Assembly (NCBI GenBank): GCA_013416635.1
Contig: JACCHT010000001.1
Span: 124,001 to 188,000 of the forward strand
Length of the DNA stretch: 64,000 nucleotides
Source of the DNA: Candidatus Thiodubiliella endoseptemdiera
GTDB lineage: Bacteria; Pseudomonadota; Gammaproteobacteria; PS1; Pseudothioglobaceae
Direction of reading: 5' to 3'
The notes under the pieces were generated by a model that was given only the letters and a program-made list of their open reading frames with translations, did not search any database and was not told the DNA's origin. The position numbers and the translations under genes are program-made. This document shows, one piece after another, positions 1 to 8,872 of this stretch (the stretch's first letter is position 1; each line of letters opens with the position of its first letter).

Positions 1-1233
1 CTTTTACCAGCAATATTGATATGGTCGCTACCGCCGAGACAAAATCCATAGCCTTCATATTCGGCTCTAACATTTCACGCATTTGGTCAAAATAGCAAGT
101 TTAATGGTTTTAGACCGACGAATAGTGCCACTAGTCGGCTGTAATTCATCCAATAATAATTTAATGAAAGTAGACTTACCCGACCCATTGCCTCCAATGA
201 TTCCAATTTTCTCCCCCTTTAAAACCAACATAGAAAAATCCTTGACCAACTGTAAATCAGCAATAGAATAATTGATTTTTTTCAGTTCAAATACCAATTT
301 TGAGGCGCGTTTTTCGTCTTCTGCTACCGAGTGTATTTTGATTTTCCCTTGAGTTTGACGACGACCTACAAAAGACTGACGCATTCCCTCCAAAGCCCGC
401 ACCCGACCTTCATTACGAGTTCTGCGTGCTTTAATACCTTGACGAATCCAAACCTCTTCTTGGGCGAGTTTTTTGTCAAATCTTTTGTTGGCTAAGTCCT
501 CTGAGTTGAGTAAATTTTGTTTGCGTTTAACATAATCATCATAACCACATTCAAACACCGCTAAATTACCACGGTCAAGGTCAAACACTTTATTCACAAT
601 ACCCGCAATAAACGCACGGTCATGGCTAATCAACACCAAAGTACCGTGGTAATCTTTAAGCATTTTTTCCAAATCAAGAATAGCAGTAATGTCCATATGA
701 TTAGTCGGCTCGTCAAGCAACAACACATTTGGCTCCTGTATCAAAGCCCGTGCCAACATCACCCGTCGTCTCCAGCCACCTGATAGCGTGGATAAAATAA
801 CCTTTGGATTGAGGGTAAAGCGGTTCAACAAGGTCTCAATTTTGTGCAAATGTTGCCAACCATCCAACTGGTCAATTTGCTCTTGCAACTGTGCTGCTTC
901 GTCTAATTTTTCCTCAGTCATTAACTGCTGATATTGAGTTAAAATCTCACCAATATCCCCCAAACCCTCTGCCACAATGTCAAACAGATTTTTATCATTA
1001 TCTTCTGGCGGCGTTTGTTCCAGATAACTAATTTTTATACCATTTTTAATCTTTACCTTGCCATCGTCAGGTTCAATCGCCCCTGCCAACACTCGCATAA
1101 ATGATGATTTACCCTCGCCATTACGCCCAATAAGTGCAATTTTATCGCCTTTTAAAATAGTGGCATTTACCTCATTTAGAATAGGTTTTTCAGAAAAGTT
1201 TAAAGAAATATTGTCAAGTGTAATTAACGGCAT
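1..1233 (-). CDS. uup: Uup-type ABC-F ATPase, frameshifted, 3' part outside the window
   Basis: Soluble ABC-F ATPase with two ABC domains and no membrane segment; the family acts on ribosomes or DNA intermediates. Domain 1 shows Walker A GRNGEGKS (about residue 37), signature LSGGWRRR (about 150) and Walker B LLLDEPTNHMD (about 172). Domain 2 starts with Walker A GGNGSGKST (about 348). The open frame stops after 388 residues, but the expected continuation (YFDQMRE...) is readable one base out of frame around 91-97. A second one-base slip near 31-36 is needed to recover GGSDHINIAGK. So two single-base losses lie within 70 bp, next to the window edge. Full-length members are about 630 residues. 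I infer an intact gene with sequence errors, or a recent pseudogene. It is transcribed divergently from ccmH. Subfamily (Uup rather than YheS) rests on the YFDQxRE region. Confidence 0.8.
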
Positions 1234-1271
1234 AGGTTAAAATTATTTGTTTTTAATTGGTGAAACTAATT

Positions 1272-1706
1272 ATGCGTTATTTTATTCAATTTTTACTACT
1301 GCTAACACTTATTAATCCACTCTATGCTGAAACTATTGATGCCACAATTTTCACCACTCCAAAACAAGAACAGCGTTACCAAGCGTTAATAGGTGAAATT
1401 CGCTGCCCAGTATGCCAAGGGCAAAGCATTGGCGGCTCAAATGCAAGCTTAGCACAAGACCTCAGGGCAAAGGTCAGGTCATTAATTTTGCAAGACAAAA
1501 CCAATGACGACATTCGTCAATTTATGGTGGATCGCTACGGCGATTTTGTCGTCTTTAAGCCCCCTATGAATGCAAATACCTACCTTTTGTGGTTTCTACC
1601 TTTTGCCTTTCTAGCATTTGCCATGTTCCTGCTTATGCGCTCATTCGGTCGTAAAGAACCCGCCATTAATCTGGACACCAGCAAAGCTAAAGAACTACTT
1701 AAATGA
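1272..1706 (+). CDS. ccmH: CcmH, cytochrome c maturation thiol-redox subunit
   Basis: Periplasmic, membrane-anchored protein of the System I cytochrome c maturation machinery. In the family it reduces apocytochrome c and works with the CcmF heme lyase. The redox motif RCPVCQGQS is clear near residue 45. It is preceded by a signal peptide (MRYFIQFLLLLTLINPLYA) and followed by a C-terminal membrane helix (YLLWFLPFAFLAFAMFLLM). The ATG at 1272 puts the signal peptide at the very N-terminus, so I prefer it to the TTG at 1257 or GTG at 1260. Length (144 aa) fits the short CcmH/CycL form without a fused TPR domain. The next gene overlaps by 4 bp and supplies TPRs, as CcmI/NrfG-type proteins do. Confidence 0.9.
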   Translation: MRYFIQFLLLLTLINPLYAETIDATIFTTPKQEQRYQALIGEIRCPVCQGQSIGGSNASLAQDLRAKVRSLILQDKTNDDIRQFMVDRYGDFVVFKPPMNANTYLLWFLPFAFLAFAMFLLMRSFGRKEPAINLDTSKAKELLK

Positions 1707-2368
1707 ATAAACAAGCACTTAGCGATTTAATGGTAGAAGCCTATGCGCGTCAAAAAACAGGTAATTTATCAGAGGCTATTCAAGCGTGGAATGCTCTACT
1801 CAATCACCAAGATACAACCCAAGATTTAACAGCAAATGCTCATCTAAACTTAGGTAATTTGCACCAATTACAAGGCAACGATGATTTGGCGATTGAAAGT
1901 ATGTCAAATGCGATAAAAGCCAACCCAAATAGTGCTGAGGCGTATTTTTGTTTAGCAACAATGGCACAAAACCAAGAAGATTTTACCGCTGCCGCCAACT
2001 ATTTAGACCAAGCATTAACACTGAATGGCAAAGACAGCGGCGCATTCAATAACCTTGGTAATTGCTACGACAGATTAGAAAAACCCCAACAAGCTATTAA
2101 AGCCTATACGCAAGCGCTAAGATTAGACCAAAATTACATCGCCGCCGTTTACAATCGCGGTAATGTATTTTTAAAGTTAGCAAAACACGATTTGGCACAC
2201 AAAGATTTTACTAAAGCAATTAAATTAGACCCAAATTTTTATCAAGCCTATTATAATCGTGGCACTTTACTTAAGTCTATGGGAAAATTAGCAGAATCTG
2301 CAAGCGATTTGAATAAAGCAAAAAAATTGGCGCAACAAGATTTAGAAAAACAAGCAACACAATACTAG
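1703..2368 (+). CDS. TPR-repeat protein next to ccmH (CcmI/NrfG-like role possible)
   Basis: 221-residue protein made almost entirely of tetratricopeptide repeats. Several 34-residue units are visible, for example [40 protein letters not shown] and [20 protein letters not shown]. No signal peptide or membrane helix is evident, so it is probably cytoplasmic unless anchored by a partner. Its start overlaps the ccmH stop (ATGA), which suggests translational coupling. That context suggests a chaperone-like role in cytochrome c maturation, but this is inference: canonical CcmI has N-terminal membrane helices that are absent here. It is followed by lysS after 7 bp. Confidence 0.75.
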   Translation: MNKQALSDLMVEAYARQKTGNLSEAIQAWNALLNHQDTTQDLTANAHLNLGNLHQLQGNDDLAIESMSNAIKANPNSAEAYFCLATMAQNQEDFTAAANYLDQALTLNGKDSGAFNNLGNCYDRLEKPQQAIKAYTQALRLDQNYIAAVYNRGNVFLKLAKHDLAHKDFTKAIKLDPNFYQAYYNRGTLLKSMGKLAESASDLNKAKKLAQQDLEKQATQY

Positions 2369-2375
2369 GACATAT

Positions 2376-3866
2376 ATGAGCAATCAAGACGACAATAAAT
2401 TAATTACCGAAAGAAAATCAAAATTAGCGTTATTAAGGGCGGCGGGCATAGCGTTTGCTAATGATTTTAAGCCTGAACATTTGGCTGCAGATATTTTGGC
2501 AGAGTTTGAGCAATATTCAAAAGAAGAGTTAGATGAGAAGGGTGTAGCAGTATCAATCGCAGGGCGAATGATGCTTAAACGGGTGATGGGTAAGGCAAGT
2601 TTTGCACATATTCAAGATGTTAGTGGTCAAATTCAGTTGTTTGTTACTCGGGATGAATTGCCGGAAAATTTTTATAATGAACAATTTAAAAAATGGGACA
2701 TTGGTGATATTATTGGAGTCAAGGGTACATTATTTAAAACCAAAGTTGGAGAATTGTCAGTACGGGTTAGTGAGATAAAATTACTCACCAAATCATTGCG
2801 TCCATTGCCTGAAAAATTTCATGGGTTGAGCGATCAGGAAATTCGGTATCGCCAGCGTTATGTGGATTTGATTGTGAATAAAGAGGCACGGGATACTTTT
2901 AAGCGTCGTAGTCAAATTGTGAATTATATTCGCAACTTTTTTAATGGCAATAATTTTATGGAAGTAGAAACGCCAATGTTACACAGTATCCCAGGCGGGG
3001 CTACTGCTAAGCCATTTGAGACCCATCATAATTCATTGGATATGCCAATGTTTTTGCGTATTGCCCCTGAACTTTACTTAAAGCGCTTGATTGTTGGTGG
3101 TATGGATAGGGTGTTTGAAATCAATCGTTGTTTTAGAAACGAGGGTTTATCCACTCGTCATAATCCAGAATTTACCACCATTGAATTTTATCAAGCTTAC
3201 GCAACTTATCACGATTTAATGGATACGACTGAAGACCTGTTTAGAGGGATTGCTGTTGATGTTTGTGGGAATGCCGTCATTAATTATCAAGGCGATGAAT
3301 TTGACTTTTCCAAGCCATTTGAACGCATTAGCGTATTTGATTCAATTCTCAAATACAACCCAGATTTATCTGCCGATGATTTGGGCGAAGATAAGGCGGC
3401 TGATACTGCTAAAAAATTAGGTATCGATGTTAAAGACACTTGGGGGCTGGGGAAAATCCAAATTGAGATTTTTGATATCAGCGTTGAAGAAAAGCTAATG
3501 CAACCAACTTTCATCACCGAATACCCGACCGAAATCTCCCCACTTGCACGACGCAATGACAACAATCCGTTTATCACTGATAGATTTGAATTGTTCATCG
3601 GTGGGCGTGAAATTGCCAATGGTTTTTCCGAGTTAAACGATGCACAAGACCAGGCCGAACGCTTCCACAAACAAGTGGCAGAAAAAGACGCAGGCGACGA
3701 TGAGGCAATGCATTATGACGCTGATTATATTCGTGCCTTAGAATACGGCATGCCACCTACCGCAGGTGAAGGCATTGGCATTGACCGTTTAGTGATGTTG
3801 TTCACTAATTCGCCTTCTATTCGTGATGTGTTGTTATTTCCACACATGAAATTAGAGAGTAAGTAA
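2376..3866 (+). CDS. lysS: Lysyl-tRNA synthetase, class II
   Basis: Charges tRNA-Lys with lysine in the cytoplasm. At 496 aa it has the usual class II LysRS length. An N-terminal OB-fold tRNA-binding domain (around [20 protein letters not shown], residues 60-80) precedes the catalytic core. The core has motif 2 ([15 protein letters not shown], about 250-265) and motif 3 ([14 protein letters not shown] near the C-terminus). An AGGA Shine-Dalgarno sequence lies 7-10 bp before the ATG. The stop codon overlaps the start of a small ORF (TAATG). The matching tRNA-Lys gene lies about 3.3 kb downstream in the same window. Confidence 0.97.
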   Translation: MSNQDDNKLITERKSKLALLRAAGIAFANDFKPEHLAADILAEFEQYSKEELDEKGVAVSIAGRMMLKRVMGKASFAHIQDVSGQIQLFVTRDELPENFYNEQFKKWDIGDIIGVKGTLFKTKVGELSVRVSEIKLLTKSLRPLPEKFHGLSDQEIRYRQRYVDLIVNKEARDTFKRRSQIVNYIRNFFNGNNFMEVETPMLHSIPGGATAKPFETHHNSLDMPMFLRIAPELYLKRLIVGGMDRVFEINRCFRNEGLSTRHNPEFTTIEFYQAYATYHDLMDTTEDLFRGIAVDVCGNAVINYQGDEFDFSKPFERISVFDSILKYNPDLSADDLGEDKAADTAKKLGIDVKDTWGLGKIQIEIFDISVEEKLMQPTFITEYPTEISPLARRNDNNPFITDRFELFIGGREIANGFSELNDAQDQAERFHKQVAEKDAGDDEAMHYDADYIRALEYGMPPTAGEGIGIDRLVMLFTNSPSIRDVLLFPHMKLESK

Positions 3867-4075
3867 TGGGAATTTTTACTAGAGATTATGTGGGTGAATT
3901 AAAATGGGAAAGTATTAAAAATACTGGAGATGGAAGACCGCAATATTCGAGTAGAGCAAAAGTATTTGGCGGATGGCTTGTTAGTATTATGGGTAATGCA
4001 TCAATAGGAGGAAATGGAGCAACATTCATTCCCAACCCTGAACATAAATGGATATTAAAACCATGTCAAAAGTAA
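3866..4075 (+). CDS. Small hypothetical protein between lysS and mazG
   Basis: 69-residue ORF whose ATG overlaps the lysS stop codon by one base and whose end overlaps the start region of the MazG-like gene. This is the arrangement of a translationally coupled operon member. The sequence has glycine-rich stretches (KVFGGWLVSIMGNASIGGNG) and no signal peptide or membrane helix. I do not recognise a family. It may be a real small protein, or it may be leader sequence that happens to be open; coupling geometry is the main argument for coding. Confidence 0.45.
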   Translation: MGIFTRDYVGELKWESIKNTGDGRPQYSSRAKVFGGWLVSIMGNASIGGNGATFIPNPEHKWILKPCQK

Positions 4076-4407
4076 CGAACCAAGATTCCTATCAATCAAT
4101 ACTTGCTACAGTGCAAGCCTTTCACGATAAGCATGATTTTAAAAACAATGGTGGTGAGGATTTGGCTTACCGTGTGGCGTTAATGGCAGAAGAATTGGGT
4201 GAAATCTCATCTTGTGTGACCAAAGGAAAGTCTAAACAAGATTTAGCTGAAGAATCAGCAGATTTATTGATTTTATTGATAGGCACCGCGATTAGTGCTG
4301 ATTTTGATTTGAATGAAGCATTTTGGCAAAAGATGGAAAAAATCAATCAACGCAAGTCAAAAATGGTAAATGGCAAAATCCGAGTATCAGAATTTAAAGG
4401 AGTGTAG
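4063..4407 (+). CDS. MazG-like nucleotide pyrophosphohydrolase
   Basis: Small all-alpha NTP pyrophosphohydrolase of the MazG/dUTPase-like superfamily; members hydrolyse (d)NTPs to monophosphates and sanitise nucleotide pools. The metal-binding pattern is visible as EELGEIS (about residue 50) followed by EESADLLILL (about 75). The protein is a single domain of 114 aa, unlike the tandem-domain E. coli MazG. I chose ATG 4063 because conservation-like sequence begins there; ATG 4048 in the same frame adds five residues. The start overlaps the preceding small ORF and cmk follows after 8 bp. Confidence 0.75.
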   Translation: MSKVTNQDSYQSILATVQAFHDKHDFKNNGGEDLAYRVALMAEELGEISSCVTKGKSKQDLAEESADLLILLIGTAISADFDLNEAFWQKMEKINQRKSKMVNGKIRVSEFKGV

Positions 4408-4415
4408 GGTGGCTT

Positions 4416-5084
4416 ATGAATAATATTCTAACCATTGACGGCCCAAGCGGGGTCGGTAAAGGCACAGTTGCACGAATAATGGCACAAAAATTGGGTTGGC
4501 ATTTATTAGACTCTGGTGCAATTTATCGTGCTTTTGCTTTAGCAGTTGACGCTAGAGGGATAGGTATTGGCAATGAAGACACTTTAGAAAAAATAGCGCA
4601 AACGCTTGACTTAACATTTAAAACCGAAGAGGGCAGTGAATTGGTTAGCGTGTTTTTAAATGGTAAAGATGTCTCTAAAATACTACGAACTGAGAAAACG
4701 GGCGAGATGGCATCCAAAATCGCTTCTATCGGCGTGGTGCGTGCTGCACTTTTAAAGCGCCAACAAGACTTTGCACAAACGCCAGGGTTGGTGGCAGATG
4801 GGCGAGATATGGGCACGGTGGTTTTTGTAGATGCGCCGTTTAAAGTGTTTTTAACAGCAAGCGCAGAAGAACGATCCAAAAGACGCTTAAAACAATTGCA
4901 AGCGCAAGGCACTATGGGTATAATATCGCAAATCTTGGCAGAGGTGGTGGCAAGAGATGAGCGAGATTGTTCTCGCAAAAACGCGCCACTTAAACCTGCC
5001 GATGATGCATTAATCATTGATACCACTGAGTTGTCGATTGATGAAGTGCTTGCTCAGGTGAGTGAATTAGTAACTAAAAAATGA
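4416..5084 (+). CDS. cmk: Cytidylate kinase
   Basis: Phosphorylates CMP and dCMP with ATP. The P-loop GPSGVGKGT is at residues 9-17. The NMP-binding segment LLDSGAIYR follows, then DGRDMGTVVF (about 128) and the LID region with RDERDCSR (about 170). At 222 aa it has the standard bacterial Cmk length. The order cmk-rpsA-ihfB is the classic gammaproteobacterial one. A hairpin with a T-run begins at its stop codon, so most transcripts may end before rpsA. Confidence 0.96.
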   Translation: MNNILTIDGPSGVGKGTVARIMAQKLGWHLLDSGAIYRAFALAVDARGIGIGNEDTLEKIAQTLDLTFKTEEGSELVSVFLNGKDVSKILRTEKTGEMASKIASIGVVRAALLKRQQDFAQTPGLVADGRDMGTVVFVDAPFKVFLTASAEERSKRRLKQLQAQGTMGIISQILAEVVARDERDCSRKNAPLKPADDALIIDTTELSIDEVLAQVSELVTKK

Positions 5085-5105
5085 AGTCTAAGCGGTTAGA
5101 CTTTT
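5084..5105 (+). terminator. Rho-independent terminator after cmk
   Basis: Inverted repeat AAGTCTAA / TTAGACTT with a GCGG loop, followed by TTTT. It starts at the last base of the cmk stop codon and separates cmk from rpsA. The stem is AT-rich, so termination could be partial. Confidence 0.6.
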
Positions 5106-5181
5106 AAAATAAATTAACCCGATAAATGCCAACTTATACCGTTGTTGGATTTTTTAGCGGTCAATATCGAGAAAATACAAT

Positions 5182-6855
5182 ATGTCAGAATCATTTGCAG
5201 ACCTGTTTGAAAATAGTGTCGAACAACAAAATGTTAAAGTAGGTGCCTTATTAATGGGTACAGTAATCAATATTAATCGTGAAAAAGCGGTTATCAATGT
5301 TGGATTAAAATCAGAGGGTTTTATCTCTCTAGACCAATTTAAAGACCAAAAAGGTGAATTAGAAATTGAAGAGGGCGATGTGGTAGAAGTCGCTTTAGAA
5401 TCTATTGATGATGGCTTAGGTCATACTTTATTATCTCGCGAGAAAGCCAAACGCATTAAGTTATGGCAGACGCTTGAAATTGCAATGAATCAAAAAGAAG
5501 TGGTTACTGGCATTGTTACTGGTGCTGTGAAAGGCGGATTAACGGTTGACATCGGTGTTGTTAAAGCATTCTTACCGGGTTCATTGGTGGATACTCATCC
5601 AGTTAAAGATTTCTCATATCTAACAGGTCAAGAAATTGAAGCTATCGTTATTAAGATGGATGAAGTTAGAAATAACATCGTTATCTCAAGAAAAGCAGTA
5701 ATGCAAGAAGCCAACTCTGCTGACAGAGAGGCACTATTGGAAGGACTTGAACAAGGTCAAGAAATTGAAGGTATTATTAAAAACCTTGCAGACTACGGTG
5801 CATTTGTTGACCTTGGTGGTGTTGATGGTTTATTGCATATTACCGATATTTCATGGCAACGAGTCAATCATCCATCTGAGAAATTGACGATTGGCGATAA
5901 GATTACTGTGAAAATCCTTAATTATGATAAAGAGAAAATGCGTGTTTCATTGGGGCTTAAGCAATTAACAGCAAGCCCTTGGGACAATATTTCTGATGTC
6001 TTGCCATTGGGTAAGAAAGTTACAGGTACAGTTTCTAACCTAACAGATTATGGTGCATTTGTCCGTATTGCTGAAGGTGTTGAAGGTTTGGTGCATGTGT
6101 CAGAAATGGATTGGACAAATGCAAATGCACGCCCTTCTAAGATTGTTAAACTTGGTCAAGAGGTTGATGTGGTTGTTTTAGATGTTCAAGAGTCTAAGCA
6201 CCGTATTTCATTATCAATGAAGCAAGCACAAGAAAACCCTTGGGAAGCGTTCGAAGCGACTCATAATAAGGGCGACAAGATTGGCGTTACCGTTAAATCA
6301 ATCACAGATTTCGGTTTGTTCGTTGGTCTTCCAGGCGGCATTGATGGCTTGATTCACTTAGCCGACCTTTCTTGGGAGAAATTACCAGCAGATGAGTTGG
6401 TGTCTAACTATTCTAAGGGTCAAGAACTTGAAGTTATTGTTTTAAACATTGACTCTGAAAAAGAGCGTATTTCTTTAGGCATTAAGCAATTAGAAGAAGA
6501 TGACTTTTCATCTTATGCGTCTTCAAATAAGAAAGGTTCTATAGTTAAAGTAACGATTACCGAAGTAACATCACGCGGTGCAGTTGTTGCCTTAGCAGAT
6601 GATGTGACTGGTTACTTGAAAGCGGGTGAAATTTCCGAAGAACGCGTCGAAGATGCGTCAACTGTCTTAAAAGTAGGCGATGAAATTGAAGTAGCGATTA
6701 TTAATATTGACAGAAAGACGCGTAATGTGTCTGTCAGTATTAAAGCAAAAAATTCAGCAGAAGAAAAAGCAGCGATGGCAGACTACAATAAGCACTCTTC
6801 TAAAGAGGTAGAGGGTGCAACTTTAGGCGACTTGTTAAAGAAAGCCAAGAAATAA
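5182..6855 (+). CDS. rpsA: 30S ribosomal protein S1
   Basis: Ribosomal protein S1 recruits mRNAs to the 30S subunit. The 557-residue protein has six S1/OB repeats, as in gammaproteobacteria. The best-preserved are those around DYGAFVDLGGVDGLLHITDI (about residue 205), DYGAFVRIAEGVEGLVHVSE (about 290) and DFGLFVGLPGGIDGLIHLAD (about 377). The first two repeats, which bind the ribosome, are more divergent. It sits between cmk and ihfB. The 97-bp leader after the cmk terminator probably holds its own promoter, but I could not assign boxes. Confidence 0.97.
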   Translation: MSESFADLFENSVEQQNVKVGALLMGTVININREKAVINVGLKSEGFISLDQFKDQKGELEIEEGDVVEVALESIDDGLGHTLLSREKAKRIKLWQTLEIAMNQKEVVTGIVTGAVKGGLTVDIGVVKAFLPGSLVDTHPVKDFSYLTGQEIEAIVIKMDEVRNNIVISRKAVMQEANSADREALLEGLEQGQEIEGIIKNLADYGAFVDLGGVDGLLHITDISWQRVNHPSEKLTIGDKITVKILNYDKEKMRVSLGLKQLTASPWDNISDVLPLGKKVTGTVSNLTDYGAFVRIAEGVEGLVHVSEMDWTNANARPSKIVKLGQEVDVVVLDVQESKHRISLSMKQAQENPWEAFEATHNKGDKIGVTVKSITDFGLFVGLPGGIDGLIHLADLSWEKLPADELVSNYSKGQELEVIVLNIDSEKERISLGIKQLEEDDFSSYASSNKKGSIVKVTITEVTSRGAVVALADDVTGYLKAGEISEERVEDASTVLKVGDEIEVAIINIDRKTRNVSVSIKAKNSAEEKAAMADYNKHSSKEVEGATLGDLLKKAKK

Positions 6856-6858
6856 CCT

Positions 6859-7137
6859 TTGAAAAAAACTGAATTAATCCTAAGTTTATCTGAGCAATCT
6901 ACTACATTGCTTAAAGCAGAAGTAAAAACTTGTGTGGACACTATTCTTTTAACGATTACAGACGGTATCGTTAGTGGTGAAGGGGTTGAGATAAGAGGAT
7001 TTGGCAGTTTTGCAAAGAAACACAAAAAAGCACGCATAGGCATCAACCCGAGAACAGGTGAAAAGACTCAGGTGGGTGCAAAAAATATGCCATTTTTTAA
7101 GCCAGGACAATCGCTTAAGGAAGTTGTAAATAATTAA
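6859..7137 (+). CDS. ihfB: Integration host factor beta subunit
   Basis: DNA-bending HU/IHF-family protein of 92 aa. It shows the family hallmark EIRGFGSFAKK (about residue 45) and the DNA-intercalating arm around RIGINPRTGEK (about 62). Position right after rpsA is the standard location of ihfB. The apparent start is TTG at 6859, three bases after the rpsA stop codon; no ATG is available at that end of the frame. The sequence is divergent from E. coli IHF-beta, so HU-like substitution of function is possible, but the synteny favours IHF-beta. Confidence 0.9.
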   Translation: MKKTELILSLSEQSTTLLKAEVKTCVDTILLTITDGIVSGEGVEIRGFGSFAKKHKKARIGINPRTGEKTQVGAKNMPFFKPGQSLKEVVNN

Positions 7138-7159
7138 AAAAATAGGTTTTACTTTACGG

Positions 7160-7165
7160 TATAAT
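7160..7165 (+). promoter_or_regulatory. Candidate -10 box of the tRNA-Lys gene
   Basis: A perfect TATAAT lies 14 bp upstream of the mature tRNA 5' end, inside the 41-bp gap after ihfB. No convincing -35 box could be placed. Confidence 0.4.
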
Positions 7166-7178
7166 TTTATTTTTTTAT

Positions 7179-7254
7179 GGGGCGTTAGCTCAGTTGGTAG
7201 AGCATCGGACTTTTAATCCGCTGGTCGAGCGTTCAAATCGCTCACGCCCCACCA
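7179..7254 (+). tRNA. tRNA-Lys (anticodon UUU), CCA encoded
   Basis: 76-nt cloverleaf. The acceptor stem GGGGCGT pairs with ACGCCCC, followed by the discriminator A and an encoded CCA. The D-arm contains AGCTCAGTTGGTAGAGC. The anticodon stem CGGA/TCCG encloses the loop CTTTTAA (anticodon TTT). The T-arm contains GTTCAAATC. It is the junction between the housekeeping block and an accessory block that begins with a broken tyrosine recombinase; integrases often use tRNA 3' ends as attachment sites. Confidence 0.97.
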
Positions 7255-7262
7255 TACACCAT

Positions 7263-7290
7263 AAGGGTTTCAGAGATGAAGCCCTTTTTT
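7263..7290 (+). terminator. Terminator after tRNA-Lys
   Basis: Stem AAGGGTTTC / GAAGCCCTT (one G-T pair), 6-nt loop, then a T-run. It lies 9 bp after the tRNA CCA end. Confidence 0.8.
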
Positions 7291-7343
7291 ACGCACGAAG
7301 CAAAAGCCGACAATTTAGGCAATAGGGTTTAAATTAACTATTT

Positions 7344-7504
7344 GAGACCTTTGCATAAATATGAATAATCATCAAAACGCCATCTTTCATCAAATTACAA
7401 ACTTTTTAAAAACACCCTTAGCCCTGCTAGGAGTGGATTTAAAAAATTTCCAATTTAATAAAATCTGTCATTTTGCTAATCATCCCTATTTATGCAAAGG
7501 TCTC
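7344..7504 (+). mobile_element. 161-bp MITE, copy 1
   Basis: Non-autonomous element bounded by terminal inverted repeats. GAGACCTTTGCATAAATA is perfect at both ends, and an imperfect match extends it to about 29 bp. It is flanked by a 5-bp direct repeat TATTT (7339-7343 and 7505-7509). It looks base-identical to copies at 28140, 28669, 33526, 47959 and 48506. It carries no transposase; its ends match those of the IS5-like element at 48166-49184. It sits at the truncated 3' edge of an integrase remnant. Confidence 0.93.
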
Positions 7505-7810
7505 TATTTTTTCTAAATGCTTGGAACGCATTGTCATTTTTAAATCGCTATGACCCAGTGTTTTTGAAGTGAGAATATCACCGCTGTTCATCATAAAATG
7601 ACTGGCGAATGAATGCTTTAAAATGTGGGTGAGTTGTCCTTTTGGTAGGTCAATCTAAGTTTGATATTACACGCTTAAAAGTCATATGACCGTCGGTGAG
7701 TGGGTGGTGGTTTTAACCTCATCGGCTAGTGATTGGCCGATTGGTAATTGACGCACTTTGCCACTTTTTGTGCCTGATAGGGTGATACGGTTGTTATTTA
7801 TCTTACTGGC
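7505..7810 (-). pseudogene. Tyrosine recombinase/integrase C-terminal remnant
   Basis: Conceptual minus-strand translation gives NRITLSGTKSGKVRQLPIG, then after a frameshift FKRVISNLD, then LPKGQLTHILKHSFASHFMM and LGHSDLKMTMRSKHLEK. These are the C-terminal catalytic boxes of phage-type integrases (family pattern LPxGQxTHVLRHTFASHF...LGHxxxxMTxxYxH). The box II arginine reads as lysine, the expected tyrosine region reads RSKHL, and at least two frameshifts or deletions are present, so it cannot be active. The MITE at 7344-7504 abuts its 3' end and the N-terminal half is missing. Its place just downstream of tRNA-Lys suggests the relic of an element integrated there. Confidence 0.8.
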
Positions 7811-7955
7811 TTTTTATGGTAAAAAAGTAGACGGCACTTCTGAGATTGTATCAAACAATAACGGAACAGGGGTTGCTTATGAAGAAGTTACTTCAGGAGT
7901 GTATCAGGATTCGGGGCTTTTGACTCAAGAACATGGAGCGGTGTTGCACGGGTAA
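7811..7955 (+). other. Unrecognised coding-like fragment
   Basis: An open stretch ending at a stop codon (7953-7955). The last residues read KKVDGTSEIVSNNNGTGVAY...LLTQEHGAVLHG. It is followed 19 bp later by a strong terminator of the same sequence as the one after the secretion-domain remnant at 29062. That suggests this is the 3' tail of a lost gene. I do not recognise the family. Confidence 0.3.
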
Positions 7956-7973
7956 TGTAATCTAGTAAGTCAT

Positions 7974-8006
7974 AAAAAATACCGACTTTTTAGTCGGTAT
8001 TTTTTT
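7974..8006 (+). terminator. Strong terminator, same sequence as at 29084
   Basis: Stem ATACCGACT / AGTCGGTAT around a short T loop, with A-run upstream and T-run downstream, so it can act in both directions. The same hairpin recurs at 29084-29115 at the other end of the A/B giant-gene block. Confidence 0.85.
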
Positions 8007-8072
8007 GCCCATTCTAAAATCCACTAATTTTATAAAAAATCACTGCAAAGCCATTGAGTGGAAAAATTACCT

Positions 8073-8093
8073 TGACAAGGTCGAACCTTGTCA
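8073..8093. repeat. Palindrome upstream of giant gene A
   Basis: TGACAAGGT / ACCTTGTCA with a 3-nt spacer. A near copy lies at 17164-17183 after the end of gene A, and both are followed by GTTgAAT/GTTAAT. It could be a small dispersed palindromic repeat or an operator. Confidence 0.6.
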
Positions 8094-8110
8094 GTTAATT
8101 TTTAGCAATT

Positions 8111-8158
8111 ATTACATCTTTTTTTTTGGTTACCTCCCCATTTTTTTAGGTATCATTA
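8111..8158 (+). promoter_or_regulatory. Upstream block shared by giant genes A and C
   Basis: ATTACATC, a T-run, GGTTACC, a CCC-T-run and AGGTAT. The same block occurs upstream of gene C (48165-48120 on the minus strand), where a MITE follows it. It is 36 bp from the gene A start. Conservation between otherwise diverged flanks suggests a promoter or operator; exact boxes are uncertain. Confidence 0.45.
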
Positions 8159-8194
8159 AACATTACATCACATCACAACCAACAGGACAACCCC

Positions 8195-8872
8195 ATGCCA
8201 GGACAAACAAAATACTTCATCAGCAACACCAACGGCTTCTTTGTCAACTGGTATTCCGATATCACCGGAGTTGAATCTCACGGACAAGCATTAAAAGCAT
8301 CTGGCAATAGTGGAGACGATGCCGTCTATGTAGGACAAGGCACCAAAGTCGATGCAACAGGGCTTACTTCAACAGGTGGCAATGATTCAATTTATTTAAC
8401 CGGCACTTTTAACAACTACGAACAAACACTAGATGGCAATACCTACACCTTCAAAAGAACGGTTACTATTGGCGGTACCGATTACCAAGAAGAAGTCTCC
8501 TTCACAGCCTCTAATGGCGATAGGGTTTATTTTGCAAATGGTTTTTTTAAGATTGATATAACAGGCAATGATGGGCTATCAAATGCAGGCGTTTTTCAGA
8601 AAATTAAATCCACTGATATTGACTCCAGTTCAATAACACCCACCGACCCTTTAACCAGTCAACCCGCCATTGACAAAGGCATGCCAGTGAAGTTAGGTCT
8701 ACTAAAGTATTTATTTCTGATAACAACGGTGAGCACATTACCCCTGGTGTCAAAGGCTCAGTATTTAAGATATCTGGCAATAGTGGCAATGACACAGTCT
8801 ATGTTGCCCAAGGCACCAAAGTTGATGCAACAGGACTCACCTCAACAGGTGGCAATGATGTTGTTTATTTAA
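8195..8872 (+). CDS. Giant protein A, N-terminal cassette fragment
   Basis: Encodes the shared N-terminal domain (residues 1-165 match copies B and C almost exactly). A one-base loss near 8680 then shifts the frame. The last ~60 residues of this open frame (KLGLLKYLFLITTVST...) are out-of-frame readthrough, not protein sequence. The second cassette domain continues in another frame to about 9365. Confidence 0.6.
   Translation: MPGQTKYFISNTNGFFVNWYSDITGVESHGQALKASGNSGDDAVYVGQGTKVDATGLTSTGGNDSIYLTGTFNNYEQTLDGNTYTFKRTVTIGGTDYQEEVSFTASNGDRVYFANGFFKIDITGNDGLSNAGVFQKIKSTDIDSSSITPTDPLTSQPAIDKGMPVKLGLLKYLFLITTVSTLPLVSKAQYLRYLAIVAMTQSMLPKAPKLMQQDSPQQVAMMLFI

Noticed and set aside
4523-5026. Long antisense ORFs over cmk, fabF, groEL, parE, bamA and the giant genes
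   Set aside because: They mirror well-supported genes and show no family motifs; codon structure explains the open frames.
8005-8274. ORF upstream of and overlapping the start of giant gene A
   Set aside because: It spans a palindrome and the leader, then runs out of frame over the conserved cassette; no coding features.
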